Shown here in pieces: positions 31,438 to 42,391 of a stretch of 64,000 nucleotides of DNA. How positions within the stretch are numbered: position 1 is the first letter of the stretch; each line of letters starts with the position of its first letter. This DNA comes from Candidatus Absconditabacteria bacterium (lineage in GTDB: Bacteria > Patescibacteriota > Gracilibacteria > Absconditabacterales > Absconditicoccaceae). The stretch lies in NCBI GenBank assembly GCA_028685875.1, contig JAQUDD010000002.1, positions 107,759 to 171,758 of the forward strand, given 5' to 3'. The position numbers and the translations under genes are program-made. The notes below the pieces were generated by a model. It searched no databases, was not told the DNA's origin, and saw only the letters and a list, made by a program, of their open reading frames with translations.

Positions 31438-32892
31438 ATGGCAGATTTTATCTTCTATCAAAAACACAATATGACAAACGTAAAAGAACTTCTACCCACT
31501 CTGAGTGATCATCAAGCGGCGTATGTAAACCTTGATCTAGCGAATCCCTATAATGGAGATTATATGCTTGCCTCCTTTCATCTGATTCCTAGAGGGAAGA
31601 AAAATATTTTGCAGGTTTCCGCAGAAGTTGCTTCTGAATCAAGTACAGGAACAAATTTTTTGGTAAAAACTGAGACACCGTATGCAAGACTGATGAATGC
31701 GTTGGTATACGATATCGACATGGAAGACAATATTGTAAAGATTGCCTATCCATGGAGACTTTTTGATAGAAATGGGAATGTGCAAAATATTCTGACCTAT
31801 ATTGCTGGGAATGTCTTTGGAATGAAAGAAATTGCTGCTTTGAAAGTTTTGGATGTATGGTTTCCACCTGTGATGTTGGAACAATATGATGGACCAAGTT
31901 ATACCTTGGATGATATGAGAAAGTATTTGGATGTCTATGATAGACCAATTCTTGGAACGATTGTAAAACCTAAAATGGGACTCTCCTCTGCTGAATATGC
32001 AGAAGTCTGTTATGATTTCCGAGTAGGAGGTGGTGACTTCGTAAAAAATGATGAACCCCAAGCAGATCAGGATTTTTGTCCTTATGATAAGATGGTCGCT
32101 CATGTAAAAGAAGCAATGGATAAAGCCGTGAAGGAAACGGGAAAGAAGAAAGTACACTCTTTCAATGTATCTGCTGCGGATTATGATACGATGCTCGAGA
32201 GATGTGAAATGATTGTGAATGCCGGATTTGAACCAGGAAGTTATGCTTTCTTGATCGATGGAACGACTGCTGGATGGATGGCGGTACAAACGCTGAGAAG
32301 AAAATATCCGAATGTCTTTATCCACTTTCATAGAGCCGGACATGGAGCGTTTACCAGACCAGAAAATCCGATTGGATATACGGTGCTTGTGCTCTCAAAG
32401 TTTGCAAGACTTGCGGGAGCAAGTGGGATTCATACGGGAACCGCAGGAGTTGGGAAAATGGAAGGATCTCCTGAAGAAGATGTGGTTGCAGCCGAGGGAA
32501 TCAGATATATGATGAAAAAAGGACATACTTTTGAACAGTCTTGGGGGAAAATTCCTACGCATGATGAAGATTTCATCGCTATGGCGGAGATGGATGCGAA
32601 GAATTTAGAAGTGCTCAGTGATGATAGCTGGAGAGGAATGAAAAAATGTTGTCCTATCGTGTCTGGTGGGCTCAATCCTACTCTGCTCAAACCTTTCATT
32701 GATGTGATGGGAAATGTAGACTTTATCACCACGATGGGAGCTGGATGTAGCGCCCATCCGAAAGGGATGCAAGTAGGAGCTAAAGCACTTGTAGAAGCAT
32801 GTGAAGCATATAAGCAAGGAATTGATATTCATGATTATGCAAAAGATCATCCTGCTCTAGAAGAAGCTATTGAGTTCTTTGAAAAGAAATAG
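31438..32892 (+). CDS. rbcL: Ribulose-1,5-bisphosphate carboxylase, form II/III
   Basis: 484 aa. Catalytic features are intact: TIVKPKMGL (KPK lysine), GGDFVKNDEPQADQ (carbamylated lysine plus D/E metal ligands, form II-style), HFHRAGHGAF (His/Arg), loop 6 in GTAGVGKMEG (lysine) and SGGLNP. In SR1-type CPR bacteria this enzyme is thought to act in AMP/ribonucleoside recycling, turning ribulose-1,5-bisphosphate plus CO2 into 3-phosphoglycerate, rather than in a Calvin cycle. Its usual partners (AMP phosphorylase, ribose-1,5-bisphosphate isomerase) are not in this window. It has no TGA among about 38 glycine codons, in contrast to its neighbours. It stands alone between two terminators. Confidence 0.96.
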   Translation: MADFIFYQKHNMTNVKELLPTLSDHQAAYVNLDLANPYNGDYMLASFHLIPRGKKNILQVSAEVASESSTGTNFLVKTETPYARLMNALVYDIDMEDNIVKIAYPWRLFDRNGNVQNILTYIAGNVFGMKEIAALKVLDVWFPPVMLEQYDGPSYTLDDMRKYLDVYDRPILGTIVKPKMGLSSAEYAEVCYDFRVGGGDFVKNDEPQADQDFCPYDKMVAHVKEAMDKAVKETGKKKVHSFNVSAADYDTMLERCEMIVNAGFEPGSYAFLIDGTTAGWMAVQTLRRKYPNVFIHFHRAGHGAFTRPENPIGYTVLVLSKFARLAGASGIHTGTAGVGKMEGSPEEDVVAAEGIRYMMKKGHTFEQSWGKIPTHDEDFIAMAEMDAKNLEVLSDDSWRGMKKCCPIVSGGLNPTLLKPFIDVMGNVDFITTMGAGCSAHPKGMQVGAKALVEACEAYKQGIDIHDYAKDHPALEEAIEFFEKK

Positions 32893-32924
32893 AGAGAAAT
32901 TAGATATATTATCTATTAGAAGAG

Positions 32925-32949
32925 TCTGTCTGGTGAGGACAGATTTTTT
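32925..32949 (+). terminator. Intrinsic terminator of RuBisCO
   Basis: Stem TCTGTC / GACAGA with loop TGGTGAG, followed by six T residues, 32 bp after the stop. Confidence 0.85.
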
Positions 32950-32992
32950 CTTGTTTAGTAAGGAAAATAAGAAAAATAAAGTAGTGAAAAAT

Positions 32993-33021
32993 TTGACTCT
33001 ACAGGCACTTTGCACTATAAT
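32993..33021 (+). promoter_or_regulatory. Near-consensus sigma-70 promoter in the gene-free stretch
   Basis: TTGACT at 32993-32998 and TATAAT at 33016-33021, 17-bp spacer. Transcription would start near 33028, where no ATG-led gene is found. Confidence 0.75.
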
Positions 33022-33027
33022 AATACT

Positions 33028-33992
33028 GTCAATGAAGCAATCAAGTTTCTTTCCTTGTGAAAGGGCATGAGAGCAACATTGCAGATGGAAGATCATTTAT
33101 AGGTAAGTTTGTAACTCTCTCTGTAGTAGCTACCTTGCTCAGCAAGGAAGTCCCTATCTCTGCTTTCTCCGAAGGCTTAGTCATAGGAACTTATGATGGC
33201 TATTTGAGTTATAAGAAGTATTTCCCCTTTAGAAAAAGTCTATTGAAACACAACCATTACTTCAGTATTTTGTTTTCTAATAGTTTCCTAAGAATCCTTA
33301 GTGAAGTGAAAAGAAGGACACATCCATATAGAGTGATATTAGTTTGTAGATCTTCTCAATTCTATAAAATACTATCTTCAGACTATAGACATTTGTTTAT
33401 AGTATTCTCTTTGTGAGAGCTTTATCGTTGGGTTTTCTTTATTTGAGAGTAAAGAAAATATCCTTTGTGGAATGTCTACTCTTATAACAACAAATATTCT
33501 TATTTTCTACTAGTAACTGGTATCATCCCAATGTAATTTGTATTATTCCTTGTCTATATTTCGATATAGAACGAGTAAAGAATCCCTTCTTTAAGAATAT
33601 TCTTTATGGTAAAATAGCTCTAGGAAGCTAATAAAAATAAAAAATGCCCAACATTTACCCTTTCGTTCCTAGTTTCTATTATTGGGATCTTTCGAATTTC
33701 CATTTGGACTTGAACTGCTTTGTATGAAGAGTTGCACCGTAGATCAGCTAGACTTGATGTACTTTTTGACCACATGGGCTAAAAAAGATTTTATCAGCTA
33801 GTATATCTCTTTAAAGAAAACAAATTTAAAGACTGATGGATACTGTCGGATTTCTGCTTAATTAGGGTTGCCTGATTACTCAGTGCTACTAATAGGTTCT
33901 TCCCTAGAATGTATTAGTATAAATAACTTACCATATTATCTTCCTGAGTGATTATGGAATAAGCATTGCTTATCTCTATTGTCAATCAAGGA
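33028..33992 (+). ncRNA. Orphan transcript candidate, about 1 kb, no supported gene
   Basis: Bounded by a near-consensus promoter (32993) and an intrinsic terminator (33993). Hairpins include CCTTGC-TCA-GCAAGG (33132-33146), ACTATA/TATAGT (near 33380-33402), TTTTCTTTA/TAAAGAAAA (33433-33458), TCTATAT-TTCG-ATATAGA (33552-33569) and TAGCT/AGCTA (33615-33630). The longest open frame (GTG 33057 to TAA 33455, about 132 codons) has no ATG or clear ribosome site and resembles no family I know. Part of the 5' third (GAGAGCAACATTGCAGATGG...AGGTAAG) recalls the P11-P14 region of RNase P RNA, but the universal P4 sequences are not found. The stretch may hold more than one RNA or a decayed gene. Confidence 0.45.
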
Positions 33993-34019
33993 AGTCAATC
34001 TTCATGATTGGCTTTTTTG
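33993..34019 (+). terminator. Intrinsic terminator of the orphan transcript
   Basis: AGTCAATC / GATTGGCT (one G-U) with loop TTCAT and six T residues. No plus-strand gene ends before it. Confidence 0.8.
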
Positions 34020-34073
34020 TTTTTTGGAAAAAGTCCCTAGAAAGGGACTATTTAGTTATGCTTATCAATACAA

Positions 34074-35618
34074 TTATTCTTCTAGTGCCTGAATAGAGAG
34101 AGCGTTTGCAAAATCTACCCAAGAAGGATCATTCACTTGTACAAGAAACGTCTTTTCTAATGAAGTATTAATCAGTACAAAACGATTTGTTGGTTTTTCT
34201 ATGTTTCCCGTAGACTGACATTCATAAATTCTGATAGCAGGGCTAGTTTCGAGATTTTCCTTATCGGCATACTTAATTACATTAATTACATACGAACAAG
34301 AGAGACCTGTTTGACCAAAGTTTTCTTTTACTGAACTTACTGCATAGGAGATATTTGCTGAAGGAAACTTTAAGGAATATCCTCCTCTCTTTGAATTATA
34401 GATTAATCCTTTCTCAGAATTAAGAGGGAATTGTTCAGCATTTTCATCCCATTCTACAGGAGTCACCGATTGAGTTACTTCCGAGCTAGATTCAGCACCT
34501 GTAGATTGACCCTGATCAAGATTTTCTACTTCTTCGTTTTCCGAGGTATCTACCTCAATAGAGGTAATAGAATCCCCTACTTTGAGTTCAAGAAGTTTTC
34601 CTTTGTCGGGAAGAGAGAAATCAATCTGAATAGAACATTCTATCGTATTGGTTATCCCCTCTCCTTTGATCGTAGCTACCAAACCTCATTGTTTAAGCAC
34701 GATATCTGAACTCGTGATTTTTTGGAGTTTCTCATCATTATTTTGACAGATGCGGGGTGCTGCAAAGTTTATCCAATCTTTAATGACTTTTTTATTTGCA
34801 AAAACCATGAGATCTTTGAGCTTCATTACTGTATCTTCTGGCACATCGTTGATAAAAATTCCTCGCCAATCTCCATTATTCACGAACCAAGAGTTTACTT
34901 CACTGAGCTTATAATAGGCATCACCATTTGCAGTTACAAAGCTACGCTCTGCATGACTTGAGAAGGTAGATTCTAATCCTACACAGTTTCTATCGGGATT
35001 TGAAGCATTACACCTAAAGTAACTAATCGCAATTTCTTCTCCTGTATCTAAATCTTGGATTAATACCTGACCATTGTCCCCCTCATTAAGCAATACATAT
35101 TCCTCAAAGAAGGCTGGGAGAAAATGAATTCCCGCTTCAAGAAGATACTCTCCAGAGGATTCATTAAGTACAATATCTTGTTGTCCCTCTCAAGGCTCAT
35201 CTTCTAAACTCACGATAGCAATTACCTTAATAATAGGCTCTCCTTGGTAAAACTTCTCCACAATTCCTGTGAGTCTTACAGGACCGAAATAATTTGCTAA
35301 CTGGATAGTTTCTGATCTTAGGGCAAGAGTACCATATCTTTCATCTATAATGGTATGGGTATGGGTAAGGATATCCCCATTTGCTTGTAGATTTCCGCTA
35401 AGTACCACCTCTTGGTCTAGAGAGAAGGTAGAAATGGTTTCTTGAGGGTCTTCAAGTTTTACTTCTGAGAAAAAAAGACGATAAGCACCGTATCCTCATC
35501 CTACTACAAGAAGAATCGCTACGATAATTAGTATCCAAGTAGTGCTAGAAGCCTGTTTTCTTTTGAAAGATCTTGTGTTAGTAAGCTTCTTTTCAAAAAA
35601 ATCTGCTTTTTCTGACAT
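34074..35618 (-). CDS. Membrane-anchored protein, last gene of the secreted operon
   Basis: About 514 aa from ATG 35618 to TAA 34074. The N-terminus is basic and cytoplasmic (MSEKADFFEKKLTNTRSFK), followed by one membrane segment (TTWILIIVAILLVVGG) with TGA glycine next to it. The outer part has beta-rich segments (VVLSGNLQANGDILTHTHTI, VRLTGIVEKFYQGEPIIKV) and a Glu/Ser/Thr linker around residues 360-400, then a second globular part. Cysteines are few but paired (FRCNASNPDRNC). No family recognised. It is 97 bp downstream of the gene at 35716 on the same strand; no terminator is seen between them. Confidence 0.75.
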
Positions 35619-35715
35619 TGAGAAAACATAAACAAATAAAGTATTTACATAGCGTAAGTCTAGAAAAATAAGAGACTATTGCAAGTCCTAGTTAGGTCAA
35701 GAAATGGGACTACAA

Positions 35716-37689
35716 CTATTCCTTTTTGATAAGTAAAGTATTTGCTTTTTCGGTTAAGCTATCTATAATTTTTCAGAATTCAAGGAAAAAATTTTGTTGT
35801 TGTGTAAGATAAGTTTGTATTTGTTGGTGGAAATCAACGATCCCATTTCGATAATATATTTTCTCTAGATCACTATCAATAGACGTGGGTTGCTGTTGGT
35901 CCTGTGCCTGTTGTAGAGCCTTATCAAAATTAGTAGCTCCTTGAATTGAGGTATTTGCTTGCATTGTAGCAGTTTCGTTTCCAAGGATATAAGCATTGAT
36001 AAGTACAGGATCTGTAATATCTTTAACAATTTGGTAATTCTTTTTTAGGTCGTTGTTTTCTAACTTATTCTCACTCACTGAAAGTTTCTTTATTGTTGGC
36101 TTTGTTGTTACGGAGGAATCTATAGAAAAAGAAAGTTGTTTCGCAAAATTTGGAGAGAAAGAAGTATCCAGAAGTTCTTTCTGTTTTTTATTAATTCCAA
36201 GTTCTCAACTCTTATCTAAAGTATCTAGCACTCCTAACACTTCATTAACGATCTCCTCAACACTGTAGACCGTCTTTCCTCTCTGAGTAAAGGATTTAGA
36301 AGTTGTAGGTATCGTACAAAACCTTATTCTCATAAACGGTCCTAGTCCTAATTCTTCATACTCCACAGGATCAAAGAAAGGAGAATCAATCTGATTACAA
36401 GCACATTTCGCCTGACAAGCAAGTCTTTTATCAAAAGACAATCCCTCGCAAGAGTTCATACAAGTTTTTATTTGCTCTATAGCATATTCTGTGTCTGTTA
36501 GTGATGGGAGCGTAGTTGATGGTTGTGTACTTGGATCATCAGAATCTTTGGAGTCTTCTTTATTTGATGAGGGATTCTCTTGAATATAATCATTAATCTT
36601 TTCTACAAGTTCTTCTACATATTTTTCGTACTCTTCATCGGAAATGTTCTCGAAATTATCTTCAATCGTTTCTTCTTCAATTATTCCCTCTCCTTGCTCA
36701 ACAAAAGGTAAACAAATCGTACCTCCAAACTGTGTTGCCAGACTATTGTAAGTATCAGTATTCTTGCTCGCATCCAGAAAAGAGGCTAGTTCGTCATCAA
36801 GAATCAGATTTTCTGTGGCAGTTCCGTTACCTTGATCTTCTGTTGGAGAAGCTATTCACGGAGAGGAAGGGGAAATTGTTGTTGGATCTGTCGATGCTGG
36901 AGTAGAACCGGAACCCTCGCTAGAAGCGTCTGAATTATTTGTTTGTGAAGTGGAATCATTTCACTGCCTACCTCCCATATAATTTGGCATATAATAAAAA
37001 TTCATTTCTACGGGGTCCTGAATACTTTCAAAGAGAAGTTTTGCAATAGCATTCATATCATAGAGAATATCATAAGGAGAATCCTCTACATCCATATTTC
37101 GATATTTATCGGAACCCATCTGGGCTGTCGCAATGGAATGTTGATTCTCTTGGTATGTTACACCCGCTTCATACCATTTTAGAAAATTCTCTTTACAAAA
37201 GGTCTCTGCAGAATATAAGGCATTCTGATTTCCATGATAACAAGCATAATATTTTTTACAGACTTTCGTCATCTGATCGAGATCTGGTGTCTTTTTTAGC
37301 AGCTGGTTACTTGTCTGGGAAAAGAGATAATCCATACTTGCATTAAAAGAGGAATCAAAATAATACAATACGGATGAAACCTCCTTTTTGGTTAGCGAAC
37401 AAGATTTTTTTCAGGCTTCAGCAATAATATTTTCTACTCCAGCTGTTAAGGCATTGGTCATTTCATCTTGTGCTTTTTGCAAAGACAAGGAATAAGGATC
37501 ACTATTAAACTTATTGGTATAAGCCTGACTACGATAGTGATACTGATCTTTTTGTGCTAATACACTAGTAAAATAATTACTAATATCCATTCCCATCTCT
37601 ATCTCAGCTCCCTGTATAGGAAAAGATATACTAGCACTTCCTAGTAGTATAAGAGAAGAAAAAATGTATTTATTCCACAGTTTGAACAT
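35716..37689 (-). CDS. Large secreted cysteine-containing protein of the operon
   Basis: About 657 aa, ATG 37689 to TAG 35716. Signal peptide MFKLWNKYIFSSLILLGSASISFP. The first globular part (about residues 30-240) has cysteines in KKSCSL, VCKKYYACYHGN and ETFCKENF. A Ser/Thr/Pro/Asp-rich linker (~250-300) and an acidic stretch follow, then a cysteine cluster CMNSCEGLSFDKRLACQAKCACNQ, and a Gln-rich end (QQAQDQQQ, YLTQQQNFF). Four TGA are glycine. Its start overlaps the end of the gene at 37670 by 20 bp, showing tight operon coupling. No known family. Confidence 0.75.
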
Positions 37690-38776
37690 TTCTCAGCTTT
37701 TCATATAAAGTATAAAAAGGGGTTACCATCTTAGCAGTATAATTATCTCTTAGATCAGCTAACACTTCCTGATAAAGTACCAATCCCACATGAAGCGGAT
37801 AGGTAGCCGCGAAGAGTTCTAAATCCTCAAGGGCGTAACTCATTGCTGCATCAAAGGTTTCTAGTTGTTGGTTCATGGTGCGTGCTTCTTGGATATATAC
37901 ATTCTTTTGGTCTTGATCGGAAGTTTGTCTTGCAAGCTTTTCTAATTGATTTGTATAAAAATCCGTAAAGAGACGATAATTAAGATACTCGTTATAGAGA
38001 AAATTTGAGAAGAGATAATCTAATCCATTCCCCGAAGTAAAGAATCCACAAGCTATATTATTCAGGGATTTTTGGTCATCTAAAGAACATTCCTTGGATA
38101 ATGAAGAAAGATTTGAAATATTTAGCACCTTGAGTGTTTTTAAAGTTTTAATGAAATGAGACTGATTGCTGTCGAGCATTGCCACGGTCTGTGGGTATTT
38201 TTTTTGATAATTTTTTGAGTTTGCTTCTTTAATGACAAAGTGAGTGGTAAAAAAACTCTGCATTCTCTCTTCTATCTTAACATCTTCTGCACTAGATATT
38301 TGTGCCACATATGCCCATTTAATTTTGAATACGTCGCTCATTAGATTGGAGTAGACCTTGAATGTATAACGAGAAATATCACACTCCGGCTGGATATTAT
38401 TGGGACTACAGAGTGTTTTATTTTTATCGTATTGTTCAAGAAGCAAGATTTTTTCCACCTCTTCACGGAAATATTCTGTATAGATCGCTGTTGTTTGGAA
38501 GCCCAATGCATTACAAAGTAGATGAACAAAAAGAGATTGATTGGAGTCATAAAGAATATTCTCTGTTTGATAATATACTCTTCCATGCTCTGAGGAAGGA
38601 GATAACGCTGTCTTACAATACGTACTAAGGATATTTGCTTTTGAGTTTGGAGTTCAAGATTGGGCGTTAGTAAGAAGGAAGACATTTGTATATTCTCCTA
38701 CATCAAAAGCATAGAGCACTCATTGTGCACTCACTACTATAAGAATCATCATTAATGTAATTACTTTCTTTAGCAT
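37670..38776 (-). CDS. Secreted helical protein of the operon
   Basis: About 368 aa, ATG 38776 to TAA 37670. The start MLKKVITLMMILIVVSAQG with TGA glycine at 38720-38722 is a signal peptide seen only under table 25. The mature protein is mostly helical with scattered cysteines (STYCKTAL, HLLCNALG, DKNKTLCSPNN, SSLSKECSL, NIACGFFTSGNG) and a long Tyr/Gln/Asp-rich helical portion (FTDFYTNQLEKLARQTSDQDQ). No family recognised. It lies 22 bp after the first gene of the operon and overlaps the next by 20 bp. Confidence 0.75.
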
Positions 38777-38798
38777 CTCTTCCTAATAAAATAAACAT

Positions 38799-40406
38799 TT
38801 ATCTTGCAAAACATCCAGCTGTCCCTTTATTCCCACATTGTTTCTGGCAAACTTTCCCAATAGCTTGGACCAATCCTTTTGATTTATTCCCAACTTTCTT
38901 TTGAGCCTCCTCTACCCCATAAATTAGTGAAGCAAATTGTTGTGTCTGAGTAGTAGGATCAATCATTAGGAATCCCAAGCTTGTGTCTTCTTGTAACCCT
39001 CTCACTCTCTCAAAAGAAGCAAGATACAGTTGTTGTAAACTCTGGTCATAATCAGTATTATAGAGAATATCTAATTCAGAAGCTACATCTCTTTTTTCTG
39101 CTGGGGTTAATTCTTTTCCGTCAAAAGGTTTCTTTAAGAGGCTCCGCAATGCCTTGCTATAGTTTGCTACACCCTTTGTTCAATCCCCTATAGCGGCTAC
39201 TGTTCCCGTTGTTGCTGCTACAATAATATCTCGAGAAGATGTTGTAGCTGTTTTAGCCTTTTGAAAAATAGATGCTATCTTCTTCCCTGACTCTATGATA
39301 GATTTCTTGGGATTTCATGTCAATAAGGCCAAAAGATCTCCTAAATTGACCGCATCTTCATCGGTCATTTTTGTGACATCAACCCCATAGATCGTTGCCA
39401 GTTGTTGTAGTTCTAAATCTGTAAATTGATATTGGTAGTCTTTATTAGTTAATGACTTTGCATTTCCTACGGAAACATCTGCTAATCTCTTTAGTGAGTC
39501 TCTTATAATCGTTAATGAATCATTTGATGCTTTCCCTATTCATGCTCAGCCTTTTTTTATATTGGACCACATGGTGTTCCAGTATTGGTTACAAGAGGAG
39601 AGAAATCTCTCTCTACCTCCATAATCCTCTTGCATTTTTTTGAGTCCTGTGGCATTAAAAGTCAATCAAAATACATGATCTGCCTGATACTCTTCTAAAG
39701 AATCAATATTTCCTACTGCAACGAAGGACTTCATCAATCCGTTCATTGTAGCAAGGTCAAAGAGAATATTCAGATAGGACATTGATGATTTATTTGGATT
39801 ATAGACATCAAATAATCAGAATTCTTGATATTTTCTTACAATTTCTTCTAAGGGTTCTACGTTTTCTAATGTTGCCGTAATTCTTGCTATCTTTGAAAGT
39901 TGATAGGCTGCCTGAGAATGTTGGGAATCAATCTGTAATAATGTTCTCCATTCTCTTACCACCACTCTATCCTGAAATAAGATAGCAAATCCTTGGATTT
40001 GATCTCCTACTACAGAAAGGGAGGTAAGTGTAAGTAGAGCTGCTGTAGTTAGGGTTGCACTGAGAATCTGTCTTGAACTGTTCCGAAGTTGAGTTGCTAC
40101 GGCATCTACAAGAATTAAATCTGGAGTTGGTAATTTTAACACTTCTGAGGAAAAAAGTCCTACAGGATTTAATGTGCTACTAAACGTTTTTTCTCCCAAA
40201 TCTCCTGCCAAGAGCCTGTTGATCATTTCTTTTTGAAAATTTTGATAGAGCATCATCATCTCGGCTGGCGTCCTACATACTGCTGGAATCTCTTGTCCTT
40301 CGGCAGTGAAAATAGTTTCATTTGCATATACTTGTGCAGAAAAAGAAAAAAAAGCCTGAATTAAGAGCATTGCACAAAGAGTATAGGTCAAAATTTTCTT
40401 CTTCAT
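38799..40406 (-). CDS. Secreted protein, first gene of the operon
   Basis: About 535 aa. ATG 40406 gives the signal peptide MKKKILTYTLCAMLLIQAFF; in-frame TTG 40418 is an alternative. The mature part is largely helical. It has TPAEMMMLYQNFQKEMI, a hydrophobic stretch LSATLTTAALLTLTSLSVVG that may be membrane-inserted, a middle with GLKKMQEDYGGRERFLSSC, and a C-terminus with the cysteine cluster VCQKQCGNKGTAGC. Several glycines are TGA. No family recognised. Four consecutive genes (40406 down to 34074) encode exported proteins, so a surface assembly or secreted complex is plausible, but this is inference. Confidence 0.75.
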
Positions 40407-40516
40407 GAGAGCATACAAATAAAATATTGATACTATAAGTATATCTAGTATGCGTAAAAATTCAAAAGATATCTCACAAGAGCACCATTATGATTTGACT
40501 TTTTACTCTTTTTTAT

Positions 40517-40544
40517 AGAAAAAATCCCCACATAGTGTGAGGAT
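40517..40544 (-). terminator. Intrinsic terminator of the repeat-protein gene
   Basis: On the minus strand ATCCTCACA / TGTGGGGAT with loop CTA is followed by six T residues, 22 bp after the TAA at 40566. It separates that gene from the four-gene operon. Confidence 0.8.
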
Positions 40545-40565
40545 CAATTATGTTTGGAATGTATC

Positions 40566-41657
40566 TTATTTAGAGATCTCAGATGGTTGTGATGGTGCAG
40601 CTACTGTTGGTTGAACAGAGTCTTCTACTCCATATACGGGCTGCTGAATGGTTCCTTCGGGGATTTCGTTAGTAGCTGTCGCATCCTGCACTAATGCACT
40701 AGCCTGTTGTACTACATTACTCCCTACGGACTGTACTTTATCTGCTGCTGTATTCCCTACTTCTTGAAGCTTTGAGAATCCTGCTGATCAAAGATTTTCT
40801 ACCGTTCCTACTGCTCCTGTAGTCATATCCACAGTTTTATTGGCTACATTCGTAGCTACGCTCGTGGCTTTGTCTGCTACATTTCCTACGGTAGATACTA
40901 CATTCTGAAGAACTCCTCCTCCTAATTGAGTTGGAACCTCATTTGCTACTGCTCCCAGTGTATCTTTTCCTGCTTCTACTACTCCACTCACCGTTTGCGT
41001 ACCTGCTGAAACTACGCCACTTACTGCAGTAGTTCCCGCTGAAACAGTGGTCTTTGCCACATCTCCGATAGCTCCTGTTACATTCTGGAAAAAGTTTCCT
41101 TCTTGATTATTTTGTACTGTGTTTCCTACTCCCTGAGCAAGATTTGTTCCTGTATTGACTGCGGTTTCTGCCACACCTCCTACAACTTGTGCTCCTGTCT
41201 GGAGCGTCTTTCCTGCGATATTTGCTGCTGTACCTCCTACTTTTCCAAAGAGATTTTTTACTCCGCCAAATACTTTTCCAAAAAATCCTCCTTGAGCTTC
41301 GGCATTTTGCCCCGTTGAAGTAATATTTCCTCCTAAAGATACCAATGCATCAGCAGATTTATCGATCATCTTATCAAAGAATCCTTTTTCTGGAGTTGGA
41401 GCTGCTGCTGTCACCGTAGAAGCTGGAGTCTCTACTACAACATTAGCTGTTGGAGATTCCACTACGGGAGTTTCTAGAGCATCCAGCGTTTGAGGTGCTT
41501 CAGCAATCACTTGCGGTACTTCCTGTACTTCTTGTGGAGTATTGTCTTGTTGATGTTCTCCTACTACAGGATCTTGTATTTGTCCCTCTGGCTGCAAATC
41601 TGTGACAGGAGGAGTTCCTGTCTGAATAGGATCCGTAGTAAATGCTTGATCTGTCAT
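40566..41657 (-). CDS. Low-complexity amphipathic repeat protein
   Basis: About 363 aa. I choose ATG 41657 (MTDQAFTTDPIQTG) over an upstream TTG. After a Pro/Val/Glu-rich segment come FF motifs (EKGFFDKMIDKSAD, AQGGFFGKVFGGVKNLFGKV, EGNFFQNVTGAIG) and then long Ala/Val/Thr/Gly repeats (VGGVAETAVNTGTN, VVSAGTQTVSGVVEAG) resembling helical amphipathic repeats. The FFxKVFGG phrase matches the N-terminal part of the VirB4-like protein (GFFDEVFGG), and KNFFQ motifs occur in the two coiled-coil proteins at the left edge. Function unknown. TGA at 40788-40790 is glycine. Confidence 0.7.
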
Positions 41658-41788
41658 CGAGTTTTTGTTTATGTTACTAAAAACTAACTCTATTTTATAG
41701 AAAAAAGCTAATTTTGCAAACTTTTCATTGTTTTTTGGCAAATAATCAGCTTTTTCCGCGTTTCTTTATTGATAATCGTTGTTCTTCT

Positions 41789-42391
41789 CTATGCAAACAG
41801 TTTTACTCTTTCCTCAATAGGACCAAATTCTTTTTCTCATGGTGTTGCTACTGGATTTCAAAACGGCATCTGAGCAAGAAGCTTCCAATCCGGATTAATA
41901 TCCCAAGTTTCTGCTGTTTCTTGATCAATTAAAGGATTGTAATGCTGTAAAGAAGCCCCAAGTCCTGCATCCTCGAGCATCGTCCAAGCTACAAACTGTT
42001 GAATACCAGAAGACTGCTGAGACCAAGTTTGGAAATTATCTCTGAAGGAAGGAAAATTCTCTTCTAGATTGCGAATAATACTTTGATCTTCATAGAAAAG
42101 TAAAGTTCCATATCCGGCAAGAAAACTTGCATTGATTCTTTGTTCTGAATCGGCAAAGCGCTCTGCTCAGATTTTTGCTAGTAGGGTGTCTTTCACAATC
42201 TGCCAAAACTTTTTGTGATGCTCTCAGAGAAGGATTACCACCCTAGCGGTCTGAGAATTGAATGCAGAGGGCGAATGTTTAACAGCGGTCTCTACTATTT
42301 CTTTGATTTTTTCTGGACTCACAATCACTTGGTCATCAATGTTATAGTAACTGCGGCGATGAAGTAAAGCTTCTTTGAAGGTTCTTGTCAT
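41789..42391 (-). CDS. Nitroreductase-family flavoprotein
   Basis: About 200 aa, ATG 42391 to TAG 41789. The FMN-binding start TFKEALLHRRSYYNIDD and VETAVKHSPSAFNSQTARVVILLGEHH (TGA glycine) are typical. QQFVAWTMLEDAGLGASLQHYN and the end QMPFGNPVATPGEKEFG (two TGA glycines) complete the family pattern. It reduces nitro- or quinone-type compounds with NAD(P)H in most members; the substrate here is unknown. Frequent TGA codons hide it from standard ORF calling. It lies divergently next to the CYTH gene. Confidence 0.88.

Noticed and set aside
33057..33455. Protein-coding gene in the stretch after RuBisCO
   Set aside because: GTG start only, no clear ribosome site, composition and sequence unlike neighbours, hairpins throughout; kept as an RNA candidate.
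33028..33460. RNase P RNA (rnpB) after RuBisCO
   Set aside because: Some similarity to the P11-P14 region, but the universal GAGGAAAGUC and ACAGAA segments are not found at either end.
33640..33740. 32-codon ORF beginning MPNIYPFVPSFYYW
   Set aside because: Too short, ends at TAG without context; noted only because its one TGA would be glycine.
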